NCBI GenBank assembly: GCA_024195265.1
Contig: JAJLRJ010000013.1
Coordinates: 2,071,501 to 2,135,500 of the forward strand
Direction: 5' to 3'
Source: Dendrophyllia cribrosa
Lineage: Eukaryota > Cnidaria > Anthozoa > Scleractinia > Dendrophylliidae
Length of the DNA stretch: 64,000 bases
The notes below the pieces were generated by a model that saw nothing but the letters and a program-made list of their open reading frames with translations, had not been told where the DNA came from and ran no database searches. Below, in pieces: positions 1 through 12,760 of the stretch; positions within the stretch are counted from its first letter, which is position 1, and the number at the start of each line of letters is the position of its first letter. A program made the translations under genes and the position numbers.

Positions 1-1447
1 TTAATTGCTACCGCAGTAAGTATTCAAGAGGAAATAACATACATATATTTAGGTTTTTCATATCAAAACCTCTTTTATGTGGGTGCACCTCTGGTGACCT
101 GTAGAGTTAATTTGAAGCCTTTGTGCCTAAATAAAGAACAGCGGTGTTTAAGAAAATAAAGGGAGTCAGACCACATCTCGACTTTTCATTAATAAACCGT
201 TTCAGCGCCGGGCAACAGCAGCTAAAATCAAATTTCAAAAATTATATATTAAAATTCGTTGTTCAAAATACTGGAAAACGAATATTACCATATGAGAAAG
301 TACCGCTAAAAAGCTTTCATTTGAATAGTCACACTGTAGAATTTTATCCATGCAAACTGAATTATAAGAACCACCTTGTACATCATAATAAACAGTACCA
401 CAGGTAAGTACAGCAACTCAATGCTTTTAATCAGTGAATGGTCACATTTTAGGATTTCATCCCGGCGCATGCTTCAGAGTTACGCTGGCCACCTTAGTAC
501 GACTCTGCATTCCAAACGAATAAATTCACGGATAATAACCTCAACTTCGATAAAACCCGAGCAAATTTTCCTGAAAATCTCACATGTATCCCATATTATA
601 TCTAAGGATGCATTTGTTACTGCGGAAAATGCCAAATTTTGGGAAAACGAAATCAATCTTTATTAGTGTCAATAATTAAAGGGTTGTCGTCGGTTTTCTT
701 CTATATCTTAGAAACCATTACTCCTTTAAGAATTCAGACACTAAAAAAAACACTTTGACCGGTCCTTAGTAATTGCCATAGGACAAAGGAAGAAAATGAT
801 TAATTGTCGCTACAAAATAGCTAGGGATATTAAATTTGAGGGCTTTGTTTCTTTGAAGTATCAAGATTTTATGTTGTGCTATTCAAGAGGTTCATTTGGT
901 TCGATTAATTTGTAGTATAGCATATTGTAACAAAGTTTAGCATGCTTTGGGATTAGTAGCTTTTCTATGTTAGGGAAAGTCCGTAAAAATTGATATTTAA
1001 TTACGATGTAATAAAAGTATTGATAGACGTCCTATTATTGCTGTCAACAAACAAATTAAATTCATGTTGGCGCCTTGCTCGACCGTGAAATTTATTGAAA
1101 ATCAAAGAGCTGTTTGGGTTAACTGTATTGTTTTCTCACATTTTCATAAGAAGTGTTCGCGCTTGGCCACTTAAGTGAAATAATAACGTAATTATAGGAG
1201 TACACATAAACGGATTTTGGCCGACGCGTTATGGAAACGAAATATTTAGGTGAAGGGTAATCAGTTGTGGATCAAACGAGAAATAATATCCAATAAACGA
1301 TAGTCAATTCATGATCATCAGTATTTTTGGGTTTGGATTTCTTTTTTCGGCACATATCATCCAAACTTTTAAACAGATAATGTTTATTCTTTCGCGTGCT
1401 GCAAGCTTGTTCGGCAAGCTTTGTTTTCCGAGATTGATTATAAAAAG
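1..1447. other. Non-coding stretch at window start, with one copy of the dispersed repeat
   Basis: I see no gene here. Open frames are short and lack protein-like composition. Positions about 290-450 carry a minus-strand copy of the dispersed repeat that forms the array at 17.46-18.30 kb: the reversed forms of 'gaaagct...', 'tgtgaccattcaaatg' and 'gtactgtttattatg' are recognisable. The part nearest 1634 is probably downstream sequence or 3'UTR of the GPCR gene. Confidence 0.5.
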
Positions 1448-1458
1448 TTTATTTTATT
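1448..1458 (-). terminator. Candidate polyadenylation signals for the GPCR transcript
   Basis: Two overlapping TTTATT words on the plus strand read AATAAA on the minus strand. They lie about 180 bp downstream of the GPCR stop codon, a normal 3'UTR distance. The call rests on hexamer and position only. Confidence 0.4.
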
Positions 1459-1633
1459 TACAATTTAAAAATAACCCTTTGGATGCTTCAGTCAATAACA
1501 GCGTAGGTTTCGTGAACTCTGTTTACACAAGGCTTAACTCGTTATTACTTTCTAGCACATGAACAAAACTGCATTTTAATAAGCAAAATCCAATCTGGCG
1601 TAAATTTGAACAGATTCTTTCGTTATATAAACC

Positions 1634-3343
1634 CTAAATATCGGTCTCTTTTAATGCGGTGATATACGCAAGTAACTTTTTGTCTATTTTGTTCACTTCA
1701 ACCCAGCGTTCAATAACAGGATCGTTTTCGAAATCACGGATCAATAGACGTGTCTTTAAATTCTCTTTTAAATGCATAGCGTTCAAGTCAAGCTCTTTAT
1801 CATAATCAACAGCGTCGCGCTGTGGTTTACTTTTATCTGCCATTTTCTTGTCCTCTTGCGAACTTAGATCTTCACATTCGCGTGGAATTGCAGCGTACTT
1901 TTTCCTTCCGCGTTCGGGTGCATCATTCATCCTTCCATTTATCAACAACTGCAGCTGGTGTTCTTCTTTTCTGTTATATAAAGGTGGTCTTGCGTGGGGT
2001 TTAAAACAATCTTTTCTCGTATTCTGCGTTAAGTTAATGTTTTGTCCTTCGTTTTCGACAAAAACATTGTCAGAAATTTCATCTTCGTTCGACTTATGTG
2101 TAGGCGTAGGCGGCAGGAGACTTGTACTCAACGTGGGATGCCCGTTCGGAATAGTATCTTGAGTTTTTGTTTCATTTTTATGATCATTTTTCTCCCTCCT
2201 TTTCAAATTCTTTCTTTTTCCTAATGTAGCCAAAGAAGGTGTGCTAGATTTTCGACGCTGTTCCGCATCGTTAAAAGATTTCGCATCACCCGCGTGCTTA
2301 TACACTGCTAATCTAAACTTGCCACTTCTGTTCAAAGGACTAGGCGTTCCTTTCGCTTTGAAAACCTCCGTTTCAGCTTTGTGGCACTCACAGTTAAAAA
2401 AGCTCTTAAACACCTTTTTAAACTCCTTGTTCAATGTCCCATAAGCGATAGGGTTCAAGGCACTATTCGCCATCGGAAAGACGTTAGAAAACCGAAGGAC
2501 ATAAACACGATATTTCGAATTGCCTAAATCCCCATATGTCCACCACAAGAATACGATGTGTTGTGGGAGCATACAAATTGCGTAGAGTATCACAAGAGCA
2601 ATCAACATATTAGTTATTTTAGAAGTCTGCTTCATTCTTTGTTTCACAGCCGCTGCGATGACTTGGCTACTTTTTGGAAGCAAATGTATAGCGTTGTTCT
2701 GGCGAATTTTAACCGCGATCAAAACCGCCAAAACAGCTATCATTGTTAAGGGTAGAAAGTACTGAATCACAAAAATAAAGTTCCAATACACTTCGTAATA
2801 AATCGGAGCGGGCCATGTCTCGTCACAGTAGACTTTACCAGGCGCGGGTCTTATTTCTCCGGCGACAAAAATCAACGGAAAGCATATGACAAGAGAGCTG
2901 ATCCAAATGAAAGCTAAAATGATCTTGACCATTTTACCGCTTAACCGTGGTTTCATGGGGTAGGCGATCGCTCTGTACCTGTCGCAGGTTATAACGAGGA
3001 GAGTCGCAATTGATGCGCATAGACAGAGAGGAACTAGAATGTATACAACATGGCACATAAAATTTCCAACTGGCCAGTTGTGATTGTTCTCGAACGCAGC
3101 CATTTGTGTTGGAAGATAAATCACCACGTTTAGCAGGTCACAGAGGGCGAGATTGAAAGTAAAAATGTTATTGCTTGTCCGCATTCGTTTGCGCCGAATA
3201 ACAGCCACACAGACGACTGAATTGCCAATGATTCCAACGATAAAGACAACGATGAAAATCAAACGAAGCGTCCATCTCATTGGCGGAGGCTCAATGAAAT
3301 TGCCGTTTTCGGTCGGGACGACCGTGTCATTCTTGTCGTTCAT
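1634..3343 (-). CDS. Class A (rhodopsin-like) G-protein-coupled receptor, neuropeptide-receptor-like, single exon
   Basis: A 569-residue uninterrupted frame with an ATG start. Seven hydrophobic helices occupy about residues 25-305. Family hallmarks are present: GNSVV at 40-44 (N1.50 = N41), LALCD with D69 (D2.50), C97 and C173 for the ECL2 disulfide, DRY at 121-123, proline P260 in helix 6 within CMLP (the usual CWxP tryptophan is Met), and NPIAY at 297-301. Cysteines at 318/320 (NCEC) are possible palmitoylation sites after helix 8. The remaining 250 or so residues are a long, hydrophilic, Lys/Arg/Glu-rich cytosolic tail, much longer than usual. The N-terminus is short and has no cleavable signal peptide. 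It would act at the plasma membrane and couple to G proteins. The ligand is unknown: the overall look is that of peptide receptors (NPY/orexin/FF-like), but cnidarian members cannot be paired with ligands by eye. Confidence 0.93.
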   Translation of the reverse strand: MNDKNDTVVPTENGNFIEPPPMRWTLRLIFIVVFIVGIIGNSVVCVAVIRRKRMRTSNNIFTFNLALCDLLNVVIYLPTQMAAFENNHNWPVGNFMCHVVYILVPLCLCASIATLLVITCDRYRAIAYPMKPRLSGKMVKIILAFIWISSLVICFPLIFVAGEIRPAPGKVYCDETWPAPIYYEVYWNFIFVIQYFLPLTMIAVLAVLIAVKIRQNNAIHLLPKSSQVIAAAVKQRMKQTSKITNMLIALVILYAICMLPQHIVFLWWTYGDLGNSKYRVYVLRFSNVFPMANSALNPIAYGTLNKEFKKVFKSFFNCECHKAETEVFKAKGTPSPLNRSGKFRLAVYKHAGDAKSFNDAEQRRKSSTPSLATLGKRKNLKRREKNDHKNETKTQDTIPNGHPTLSTSLLPPTPTHKSNEDEISDNVFVENEGQNINLTQNTRKDCFKPHARPPLYNRKEEHQLQLLINGRMNDAPERGRKKYAAIPRECEDLSSQEDKKMADKSKPQRDAVDYDKELDLNAMHLKENLKTRLLIRDFENDPVIERWVEVNKIDKKLLAYITALKETDI

Positions 3344-4894
3344 TTTGAGGTTAAAAACGCAGCTTACAAACGCGAAATCACTCCATTTGTGTTCTAGTTT
3401 ATGCCTCTGTGGTTAAATAGCCCTAGGTCTCAGCCAGGAGTTATGACCCGTGAAATTGTGGCTTAAATTGAAATTTGCGATCCTTGAAGAAATGGTACAA
3501 CTTTATTAAGTTGCAGGTTACTTCTTTGCAAGTTCCAGCCGCAACACAGCCTCCATTGGTGTTTGATGTGACATCGGTTTACCTGAAATTAAAGAAACTT
3601 TTTTAAAACGATTCAACCGCATAATAAGAGACAGATAGCACTGTTTGTCTTTACACCCAATTCGGAAAGCTATGATATGTAAATGCGCAAACTACTAAGC
3701 GAAATTCAGAGATAACGAAAACTTGATAAGTGTAATTAGCAACGCCAAGCCATAACAATCACCTCAGGCCGCATCTGTCCTGGAAATATAAAGTTGTTGT
3801 GGAAAAGAGCCAACTCTATTTACAACTACATAGTTCTTCTATTGAAAATCGATTGTCTTTCGAAGATTAAACAACAATTGAGTCAACATTGATTTCGTTT
3901 TACACCTCGAACCTTTTTCACACTGTTCTTTTGTCCCTCTCACCAAGAATTGGCACTGTTTCGAGAAACCCTTTTCAAACATCACAGCAGATTAAAAAAG
4001 CATCTGTGTACCCTCTTTGTTTATTTCTCGGTTCACGTAAAATATCACCATGATTTATGTCATGCGACGCAAGAATTTAAGACTGATTGAATTGAGGGCG
4101 ATTTTAATTAAAAGAAGCTCATAAATAAAGATTGATTTCAATCACAGACGGGGCCGGGTCCAAAGAATACATGTCGCGAAACAGCATTGTCTCTGCAAAA
4201 TCTTGAAACAATCTTCTTCTATATTACTTGTTAATTCCCTTGTGAAAATTACCAGAATTTCAAAGAGAGAAACCACAATTTCGTTCACGACGTTTATTGG
4301 AACATTAGCCTCGTTGTGGCGAATTTTTTGGTCAGTTTTAGGTCGAGGCCTTGAATTCGGACATACTTTGTAGCAAGTCGGCTGAATGCTCTATCCCGCT
4401 GGCTTTTTGACATTAATGTACAATCTTTCAATTTGTTTTTCTGAACGGTATTCAAGCTTAAACTCAACGAAAACAAGGCAATCTATACACTATCTTCATT
4501 GCGCCACTTTAGATTTTATCTGTGGGTTTCTAACCGAGCCAATCATGAATTTAACTTTGACTCAAATAATTGATTAAATTATGATTGAGTTCGGCAGACG
4601 GAAGCAAGCCAGTATAGGAGGGAAACTTTTCTTGGCTCTTTTTATTAAAATCAATAACAAATGAAATTCGTCGCATGTTCTAAATTTCCGTATCGTGATT
4701 GTGTGGTTTTCTAAAAATATCCTAGATTTAATATCTTAAAAGAGACTAAACAGTCACTGGGTTTTCAGTAACCAGAAAGTAAAAATATCACAACCGTTGT
4801 ATTTTTAACCATTTCGCTTTCAAGTAAGAATCGAAGAAAAGTTCATAATTTTACGTTCATTTTACATCGAACTGAAAATCCAACAGGACCACAT

Positions 4895-4985
4895 AAAATT
4901 ACTGCTAAATAGCTTTCATTTGAGTGATCAAACTTTTAACCAGGGGCTCAAAAGTTAGGACCTGACCTTGTGCAACATATTGGTC
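4895..4985 (-). repeat. Diverged copy of the dispersed 'gaccattcaaatgaaa' repeat
   Basis: Contains 'tagctttcatttgagtgatc' followed by 'ctcaaaagttaggacc', the reverse of the unit forming the array at 17462-18296. Confidence 0.5.
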
Positions 4986-5261
4986 ACATGGCTTACGAAT
5001 ATTATTCACAGACTCAAAAATTAGAACTTCATTTTGTCACTCAATGTTTGAACTCTAAGATGGGAAAAGGTTGGAAAAGAAATTAAGAAATGTAGCATTC
5101 GGCCGGGCTTTTAATCCTTCAAAATTAATTCATGGATGTTTCATGGCGGATTCTTGACCTCCTCAAGAGTGCCAAAGCCTTCATATAGAAGTGGACAGTA
5201 TGATAAAAAATTCACTTTGAAAAACGTAAGTAAAAAAAGAATGAAAGAAAGAACGAACATA

Positions 5262-5365
5262 CAAACGTAAAAGTACTGCTGAATTAGCTTTCATTTAAAT
5301 GGTCACTTTTCAGAATTTCAAGCAAAGATGGCAAACTATCTCGAACTTGATTGTAAGCACCACAA
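5262..5365 (-). repeat. Diverged copy of the dispersed 'gaccattcaaatgaaa' repeat
   Basis: Contains 'aaagtactgctgaattagct', then 'ttcatttaaatggtcac' and an 'aatttc' block in the same order as other minus-orientation copies. Confidence 0.5.
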
Positions 5366-8300
5366 GAAAGGAAGTACATTTCAGTGAACCTCTCCTTATA
5401 TTATAGACACCTCCATAGTACGGACACCTTTCTATTACGGATAGATCTCTTGGTTACGAAGGTACCAAAGTCATACAACCCCTACCTCTATAATACGGAC
5501 ACCTCCATAATACGGGCACTTGAGTCTGTCTCTTTGATGTCGACTGTAGCTTCTAATGCCATTTTAATAATGGTGACACTGTATGATTCAAAACTAAGAA
5601 CATATGACCTACACTCCATTCAAAACTGCTGACTCCATTTAAGCCTGTGAAGTGCTTTATGTAAGATTTCCTTGATAGGAAATCCAGTGTCATTTAACAC
5701 CGCTCGCTGTTTTAGCGCCTCGTGAATAACAAACTAACAAAATCTTTGAAAGTCTTTGCATAGCCTCGCAACATGATATTTGAAACAAAGAAATTGTGTT
5801 TTATTCGTTGACCATGTATAATATGCATGTCAATGCGATACAGTCACCGCTATGCATCGTAATACTCGATTTAATAGACATACTTAGTACCCGTTGGTTC
5901 TAAATCCAACCATTTTTTCATCATTTAAATGAAAGCTATTGAGCACGATTTTATTGTGCTGTCTGCTGTGCCGATAAAATCCTAAAATTTGCGCTGACGG
6001 TGCAGATAAAACCGTCTTGATCAATGCTTTCGTTTGATGTTTCATTTTTTTTTTTTGGCCGTATCTTTTAATGAATTTGTGCTGGTTTCGTTCTAGTCTT
6101 AAAAGATTATCAAATCTTAAGTATCCAACAGTTTAAACTGATAACAGCTCCAGGGTGAAAAAAAAACATAAAATTATTACTTTAAGCCTGTTTTTGCTTG
6201 CGTCAGTTGTTGAAGAGGTTATCGGCCCCCTACCAAGAAAAGCTCAGTTTATAACAAACATTTCACTCACCATATTATAGGTCACACTTCAAAATTAGTC
6301 TATTAGCACTTTTTGTGAAAATCACAATTTTCTGTCCAACGCCGTTGGAGATAAACAAAAACATAAAAATTCGTTTCATGTGTAATTTTTGGCTCCACAA
6401 AACATGATGTCAGTGCTTTTATTAAAACTGTCAGCTTGGTGCAGGGGTATTTTGCTTATCGCCAAACGCATGCAGAATAGTATGTCTACTCAGTCTTTAT
6501 GAAGTGCTTCTCCAGATTATTCAAAGTTAAGAACTTTTCCAAGGACGGCCAGTTACTGCTCTATTATTGTCCATTATTGTACATGGTGTGAATTCTGCAT
6601 TCGGCGTTTGGCGTTCCTTCGTTTCATCGTTTCATGATCAATTATAACAAGATTGACTTCAATTCATGTCCACTTTTTGCACTGTTTCAATTCGGAGAAT
6701 TCATTTCAGTACAACATTCATGTCAGTACAATATTCCCAAGAAACGGTATATCAACACACTGTCTTGCTCCGGTTGACAATCTTCCATCTTCTCATTACT
6801 GTCTGCATCTTAAAGTGGTGATATTGTATGGAGAAATTAGAAGTTGATACCTTTTGACCACACAAACCGCAGCTGTTTCTAGCCCTCACACAAACTGAAA
6901 TCGAACTCAAATAATGTTATTTCTTTTCTCACCGCCCGTGATGATTTCATAAAATGCACATTTTGCTTCATCAAGTTCCTGCTGTTTTTAATAAAATTTT
7001 GAAATCGACACTAGCAATCAGTTGAAAAACACAACAATTTGACTTCTAAGAAACGTCCTTGATCCTTCTCACGGTTAACGTTGATGATTCTGTTCGAATG
7101 TTGTGTTTTCTCTTTCGCATTTCTTTTCTCGCACAACTTATTTCAGTATCTTTTCTAATTAGCAGAGAACAGTGGGACATTATTTCTTTCAAGACATAGT
7201 CAGCAAAACTGAGAACTGAGGTAAACTAAGAACTGAATTATTAACTTACCGATCGTGCAATAACGTACTGAAAGGTATTTTCCTCACATTCAGTAGATAA
7301 ATGACAAAACTATGGGCATCAAATACGTTTTTAACAATGGAGCAAAAATATTTCTTGTTGTATGTAAATATATATAATCATGCACAGATTCTGGACGCCA
7401 ACAGGGCTTTTGTTTCAAAACTTTCCTTGTAAAAAGAAGAAAAACACTATAGAACAAAGCGCTTTTTCATCAGTTTCACTGCAGCATAATGTGAACTTAA
7501 AAAAACAGCTGCCTAAAGCTCCATATCTTTGTCTGACTGTCTATCCATCCCAATTAGATCAATTTAATGGAAGAATATTTTTGAATGCATTTTCATTTTA
7601 TCAATGCTTTCATTTCTCGTCGTTTTCTTAAGTAAACGGTGCCTAGGATCCATTAGTAACACCGGATTGTCAACATTTCATGTCAGTGTGGTATGTAATG
7701 CATGTAAGAGGTTTTTAAGAAAATGAAACTTGTATATTGACTTTAATTTCGTCTAAGTCATCGGGCAAAGATAAAACTGAGAGAACTACTTTATCACGGC
7801 ATAAGGATATACGATGCTGTCTGTGATGTTATCTTAATAATAGATGAACTTTTCTTTTATCTCGAGTGGGATAAAGAAAAGGTTTTCCAGTCCCATGAAC
7901 TTTAAAGTTTGCCGACAAGTAAACAATAAGAAATAATAACTTACAAACAAAAATATTATTCCGTATCTTCAAGTCAGTTAATATCATCTTTTAACTGACT
8001 GCACGGTCCATACGTTATTGTTATCGGTATGAAACACAGTAAAATCTATGATGATGTTGATTTTGTCCTTGTTTATCGTACTCAGTTAAAATTAACCCCG
8101 TTCTGCGGTTTTCAGCGATAACATCTAAAAAACAATTTTAAATTAAGTTAAAGGAAAACGGGATATTTTTAGATTGCTTAAATTTTCAATGAAGAAAGTA
8201 TGGTCAGTTACTGGTTTGCAAACGCAAACTGCAAACTCGTACTCAAGCGCGAGCATTTATTAGCGCAACGTTTTTTTTGTGTGTTTTTTTAAAGGTTTGT

Positions 8301-9096
8301 GTTTTTCATATCTTTTAACTATTACAAACGCAAATCAAGCCGCTTGGCTCGATTGCGATTGCACTTGCATTTCCTTCTTCTGTGAACATTACAAAAGCAA
8401 ACAACAAATGTATTCACATTGTATCTCAGGCAGGTGCTTCAAATGCGCATGCGTGCATTAAATCTCTAACTGTTTGCCGTGCTTGTGTCGTGCAAACCAG
8501 GTTTTTAGAGAATTCTGTTTTAGTCATTGTCCTTAAAATACCAAATTTCATTTTGTAAAATATCAAACATAAATGGTACTATTGGAAAGTACTGAGTCTG
8601 GGAGTCGGTATTTAAAAAACAGAAAACAATTCCATGCTTCATTTGTTTTGGTTGATGGTCGACAAAGTGGTTTTCTGAGAGCTGCTACACTACCGTTGAC
8701 AAAACGTTAAATTACATGATAGAAAAAACAACAATGGAAATCTAGAAATCCTAAACAGATTGTTCTGTACCATTTCATGAAGATCGATGAAGTAATTATT
8801 TAAGCAACCAATTAATCCCCTTTCTTCACTTCCAAATGTAAATTAATATTAAAAATGTGTTTTAAACTTTTATCAAAAAAACGTCTTGTAACTCTTTGTT
8901 TAAATTTCTCGACAGAAGAAGAAAATGTATTCGAGCGACCGTAAAGGGGCTCAAAATAGAAACAGCACCCTGTAGTATAAAACTGTATGATCCCCCACGT
9001 AGAAAGGTAATTGTTTGCAGTTACTAGCTAGCTGTCTAGAAGCTAGTCTGAAATGTCCTTGGTTGTACAATTTCAATACCCGATATTCTCATTTTT

Positions 9097-9213
9097 TAGC
9101 CTGTTCCAGGCGTTCAGATAGTGGGGAAAGCGCGAATAGTTGGGGAAGGCGCAAAGGAAAGCTTCCCCAACTATTCGCGCTTTTCCCACTATCTGAACGC
9201 CTGGAACAGGCTA
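9097..9213. mobile_element. Foldback (MITE-like) element with 9-bp target-site duplication
   Basis: A 117-bp near-perfect hairpin runs from 'tagcctgttccaggcgttca' to its reverse complement ending in 'ggcta'. The arms are about 52 nt with a tiny asymmetric centre. The 9-bp word CTCATTTTT flanks it exactly on both sides (9088-9096 and 9214-9222). A 9-bp duplication is typical of Mutator/MULE and foldback elements; that assignment is inference. Confidence 0.8.
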
Positions 9214-9271
9214 CTCATTTTTAAGTTCGCACCTTCGTCGGTTTGTCTCTCAGAGTCAATTATGGAGATAT

Positions 9272-9420
9272 GAAGTGTAGTTCTAACATTTGAGTCCGTT
9301 GACGAAATCCTATGGTGTGACCATTCAAATGAAACCTCTTTGGCAGTACTTTTGCATGGTACCATTTGTTGATATTTTACAAAATAAAATTTAGGATTTT
9401 TCTTGAAGTTTGACTTTGCA
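9272..9420 (+). repeat. Single copy of the dispersed 'gaccattcaaatgaaa' repeat (CCTCTT subtype)
   Basis: Carries 'tgtgaccattcaaatgaaac' then 'cagtacttttgcatggtacc' and the 'ttttacaaaataaaattta' tail. It matches the subtype of the array at 43.5-44.06 kb rather than that of the array at 17.5 kb. Confidence 0.75.
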
Positions 9421-12400
9421 TTCTGTACCGAACATGCCTCTTTTTATAGCAGTGTTATCGCCTACCGCCGATCTTTTAAAGTATAGCCGGCACAATTGAA
9501 GCAAAAGCGAACACATTTCTTATCAGAAATCACTTCTGGCCATCTGGGCGCGTAGATCTTTCCAATGCTCCGCTGGAAGTTAAATGATATAAACATATTG
9601 ACATATCGTTTGGCTCTGTGGGATGTGACGTGAAAAGAAACACTTGTGAAATAACTGATGTTGTCTTAAGGCTGAACAGTATTATTTATCTAAATAAATA
9701 AACTACACGTTTATATCACTCACGTAGTTAAAGACTACATAAGTGTACATTAAAAAAATACTTAGACTACTAACTACTTGTGATAACTGCAGAGATTTAT
9801 AATTACATGTAGGGTACCACACACTATTCATTCCTTGGAGAAATTGCAGTGACACATTTTACCGAAGTTTCGCTCGCCAAAAGGATCCATCATTGTATTA
9901 TAGGCAGGTAAATCGTCGTTTTAAGTTTATTTTCTATTCAAAAGTCGAACTTTTAAAACTTCATAATTTCTCAGTCCACCGTATAATTAACTTCCTTTTT
10001 CCTGCCGCCATCTATTGTTTGTTGGTATTGCGTTTTTAATTCGCAAACACATAACTTCCCACTTTTACATCGATGCAAAATCTTTGTTATGAATTTAGAC
10101 AATTTACCTATGCAGAAACCGATTTAACCGCAAGCTATAGAAGAGGTTTGATAAATCGAAGCCGGCAAGCCGTTTGTTTTCCGGAGCCGGCGATAAAGTC
10201 AGGGCGAATTCACATTGTTCACTGAGGTACAGTGCTAGTTTGATTCATGTTATGTGGTCGTAACTTTTGTTTCAGTGGGTTATTTCTTAACGTGTAAACA
10301 TTCATATGAAAACTCTTTAACTGCACTTTTTCGTGGTGCTGTTAATTCCTTTTCGGAAATTGTACAAACAAATGTGGATTTTTTTCTTTCAGGTTTCGAA
10401 CGTGGATTAATCCCGGCTTGAGCTTCTGCAGATAAAACTACAAGCGAATACTTTTCTGAACAACAGGAAAACCAGAAATAACTGAAAAAAGCTTACCGTG
10501 AATATAAAGCTGGCAACAAACTTTAAGGCCTGTTGATTGGAGTGTACTATAGCTTTGATGATTCATTCATGCACATAACTGGGAATTCCACAGTCATAAC
10601 CTATCTTCTTTTGTTCGTATTCTGAGCCTGTTTGCCAGATGTTTGAGATAGTTTGGATATTTTTTACCTCGTTTAATGATTATCAGATAAGAGCCGTATT
10701 TTGATGATCGACAACCATCTTGCCGACTTTGCGACCAACGCGATCAATTTGATCCACCTCATATTTTGTCACCGCGAAAACGGCGTAAGTCTGTCTGTGT
10801 TTTCTTCTTAATACGATTTTTAATTTTGCTAAGCCTGTTTGATATTCGATTTAACTTTTGACCCACATAGTCGTGTTTAATTCTGATTAAATTCATCGGA
10901 AGTGCTAAATAGAATCATCATCATATCCACAACAATGGTGTTAAGACATCAATCATGCAAGACGCACGATCCCGCATCATTAAAATCAACTTAAATGATT
11001 AAACATATGCCGAAGGTAAATTCGTAAACAGTACATGTATAAACATTGCTTTGGTCGCAAAATAAACAGAAACTAATTGCTCTGGTAATCGGTTTATCCG
11101 AGAAGAGGCGTGTAAAACGACTAGTGAACACTTGTTGGGGCCTTGTTGAACACAGTGCAACACTTTGTCATGAGCAGCCTTGTTTCTACGACATAAATAA
11201 GGTTACCTTGAGAGGTTAGCGCGCGATCGAAATATCCAATGTCATAACCTCGATATCCTACGAAAAACAATACGTATCATAGGCTAATGTACTGATCACA
11301 ACTCAGACAGAAAATTACTTCTTGGACTGTTGTCCACGCTAATTGAATCTCACAACAAAAACACTTTGCTCAAGTTGTAAACGGGCGAAGATTGTGAAAA
11401 TTGTATCAGGAACGCCATTAACCCGGTTGTAAGGCAGATAGTTCGTAGAGAACATTCTCAGCATGGATAACACATTAGCGATGCTAACGTCCTAAATGTA
11501 CATCATGAAGAGGGAGATAAGTGTTTGTTTACTCTACAAAGCCCGACTTGCATGGTGTTAATTATAGTTAATGGCCCTAATTTATGTGAGTTTATTTGTG
11601 AATCAAGTTGAGTCACGAGTCACGACCGATGAAAGCACACTGACGCATCCAAACTATGCAAACACTTTGAAAGGCCATTAGACGTCGTCAGTGTCTTACA
11701 TTGCCGAAAACCAAAAAGATAGAAGGGACGTATGTTTATAAACTTTCATTCACTGCAGCGTTTTTTCAAGCTTGAATTTCCGAAAGCGATATACCCCTTT
11801 TCTTGGGACCGGCGGGATGGGCTCCCATACTAAAAATTGACGGGGTCATTGTCGGAAAGTTTTGACAGGAGCCCCTAAAAGTACCAGAAACTCGGCGTTA
11901 TGTGGGAGTATCTCACATTTCTGGCTTAATAACCTAGTTAAGTTATCAGGATAACTCTGAAAGTGGTTATTTTCTATTGAAACACCCTTGGTGAAGGTAC
12001 GACGATCACCCCTTCGCCTATATATGGGCGTCACCCCCCCCCCCCCCCCCCCCCCCCCTCCCCCCTCCTCCGGCATGTCCGGGGCGGTCAACTTCATAAC
12101 GATTTTGCACTTCATTCAAATCACACTTTCTCGTAAGCGACCATCTTATTCAAACGACGAAAACCGAAAAATTCCCGGGGGGAGGCTTACGGTATGCCGA
12201 TCTTCATAAGCGACTTTTTGACCCTTTCGAGACCACACTTTTCCTCAAGAGATCCTGTTTGAAACAATTCTTTTTAATTGTCAAAAGACTACATCGTGAT
12301 CATAAGCGACCATCTCTCTTAACCGATAACCTTCATAAGATCACGACGTAACAGTTTTCAAGACACAATTAAACATCTTTCATATTTTAGTGTAAGAGAC

Positions 12401-12670
12401 CACATCATAATCCCAAGGGTGGACTTTCTCTAGAACTAGGCCATTGAACTGTATTTGCCAAATGCTCGGTTTAGCGAGGAGTCGATATCATATCACTTTA
12501 AAATTAGTTTTGACGATTGACTGACCTTCGCAACTGGTGGAACTGCTCGCCACATGCAGAAGGTAGTGGGATTATTACATGACAATCCGCCACATATATA
12601 CCGTAGAACTTGTGAGGGGTCTCGCAAACAATGCAGATCCTTACCAACGTAAAATGCTTGCTGGAGGATC
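9421..12670. other. Intergenic DNA; no gene seen
   Basis: AT-rich sequence without convincing coding potential on either strand. A poly-C run (about 12034-12059) sits in a 'cgtaagcgac' rich stretch that looks like old repeat debris. The open frames that span the homopolymer are compositional artefacts. Confidence 0.5.
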
Positions 12671-12690
12671 ACTTTCGAGTTCTTCATTGG

Positions 12691-12760
12691 TGCCTGGCTA
12701 TGCCATGCTGATGAGGCCTAACCAGGCCGAAACAGCTGTCCATGGCTGCCACTGCTAGGG
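12691..12760 (+). ncRNA. Type I hammerhead self-cleaving ribozyme, copy 1
   Basis: All core parts are present in order. Helix I is GCCATG (12702-12707) with CATGGC (12741-12746), 6 bp. The conserved core CTGATGA is at 12708-12714. Helix II is GGCCT (715-719) with AGGCC (724-728) around loop AACC. GAAA is at 12729-12732. Helix III is minimal, C733-G738 plus A732-U739, closing loop AGCU. The H17 nucleotide is C740. Predicted cleavage falls between 12740 and 12741. The very short helix III is typical of Penelope and retrozyme hammerheads, which are thought to work best as dimers or in tandem. Confidence 0.85.

Larger units (their letters stand above)
3344..9087. other. Intergenic DNA upstream of the GPCR; no gene seen
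   Basis: No open frame here looks like a protein. The 5' flank of the receptor must hold its promoter, but I cannot place it. Diverged copies of the dispersed repeat lie at about 4895-4985 and 5262-5365 (minus orientation). About 5390-5530 is rich in 'acggacacct/ataatacgg' words like those of degenerate MITEs. Confidence 0.5.

Noticed and set aside
1822..3416. Plus-strand frames opposite the GPCR
   Set aside because: Shadows of the minus-strand receptor gene. Their peptides show no domain features and shift with its codon structure.
11846..12209. Poly-Gly and poly-Pro frames across the C-run near 12040
   Set aside because: Homopolymer artefact with no protein-like sequence on either side. 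The same applies to the poly-C runs at 15480 and 47929.
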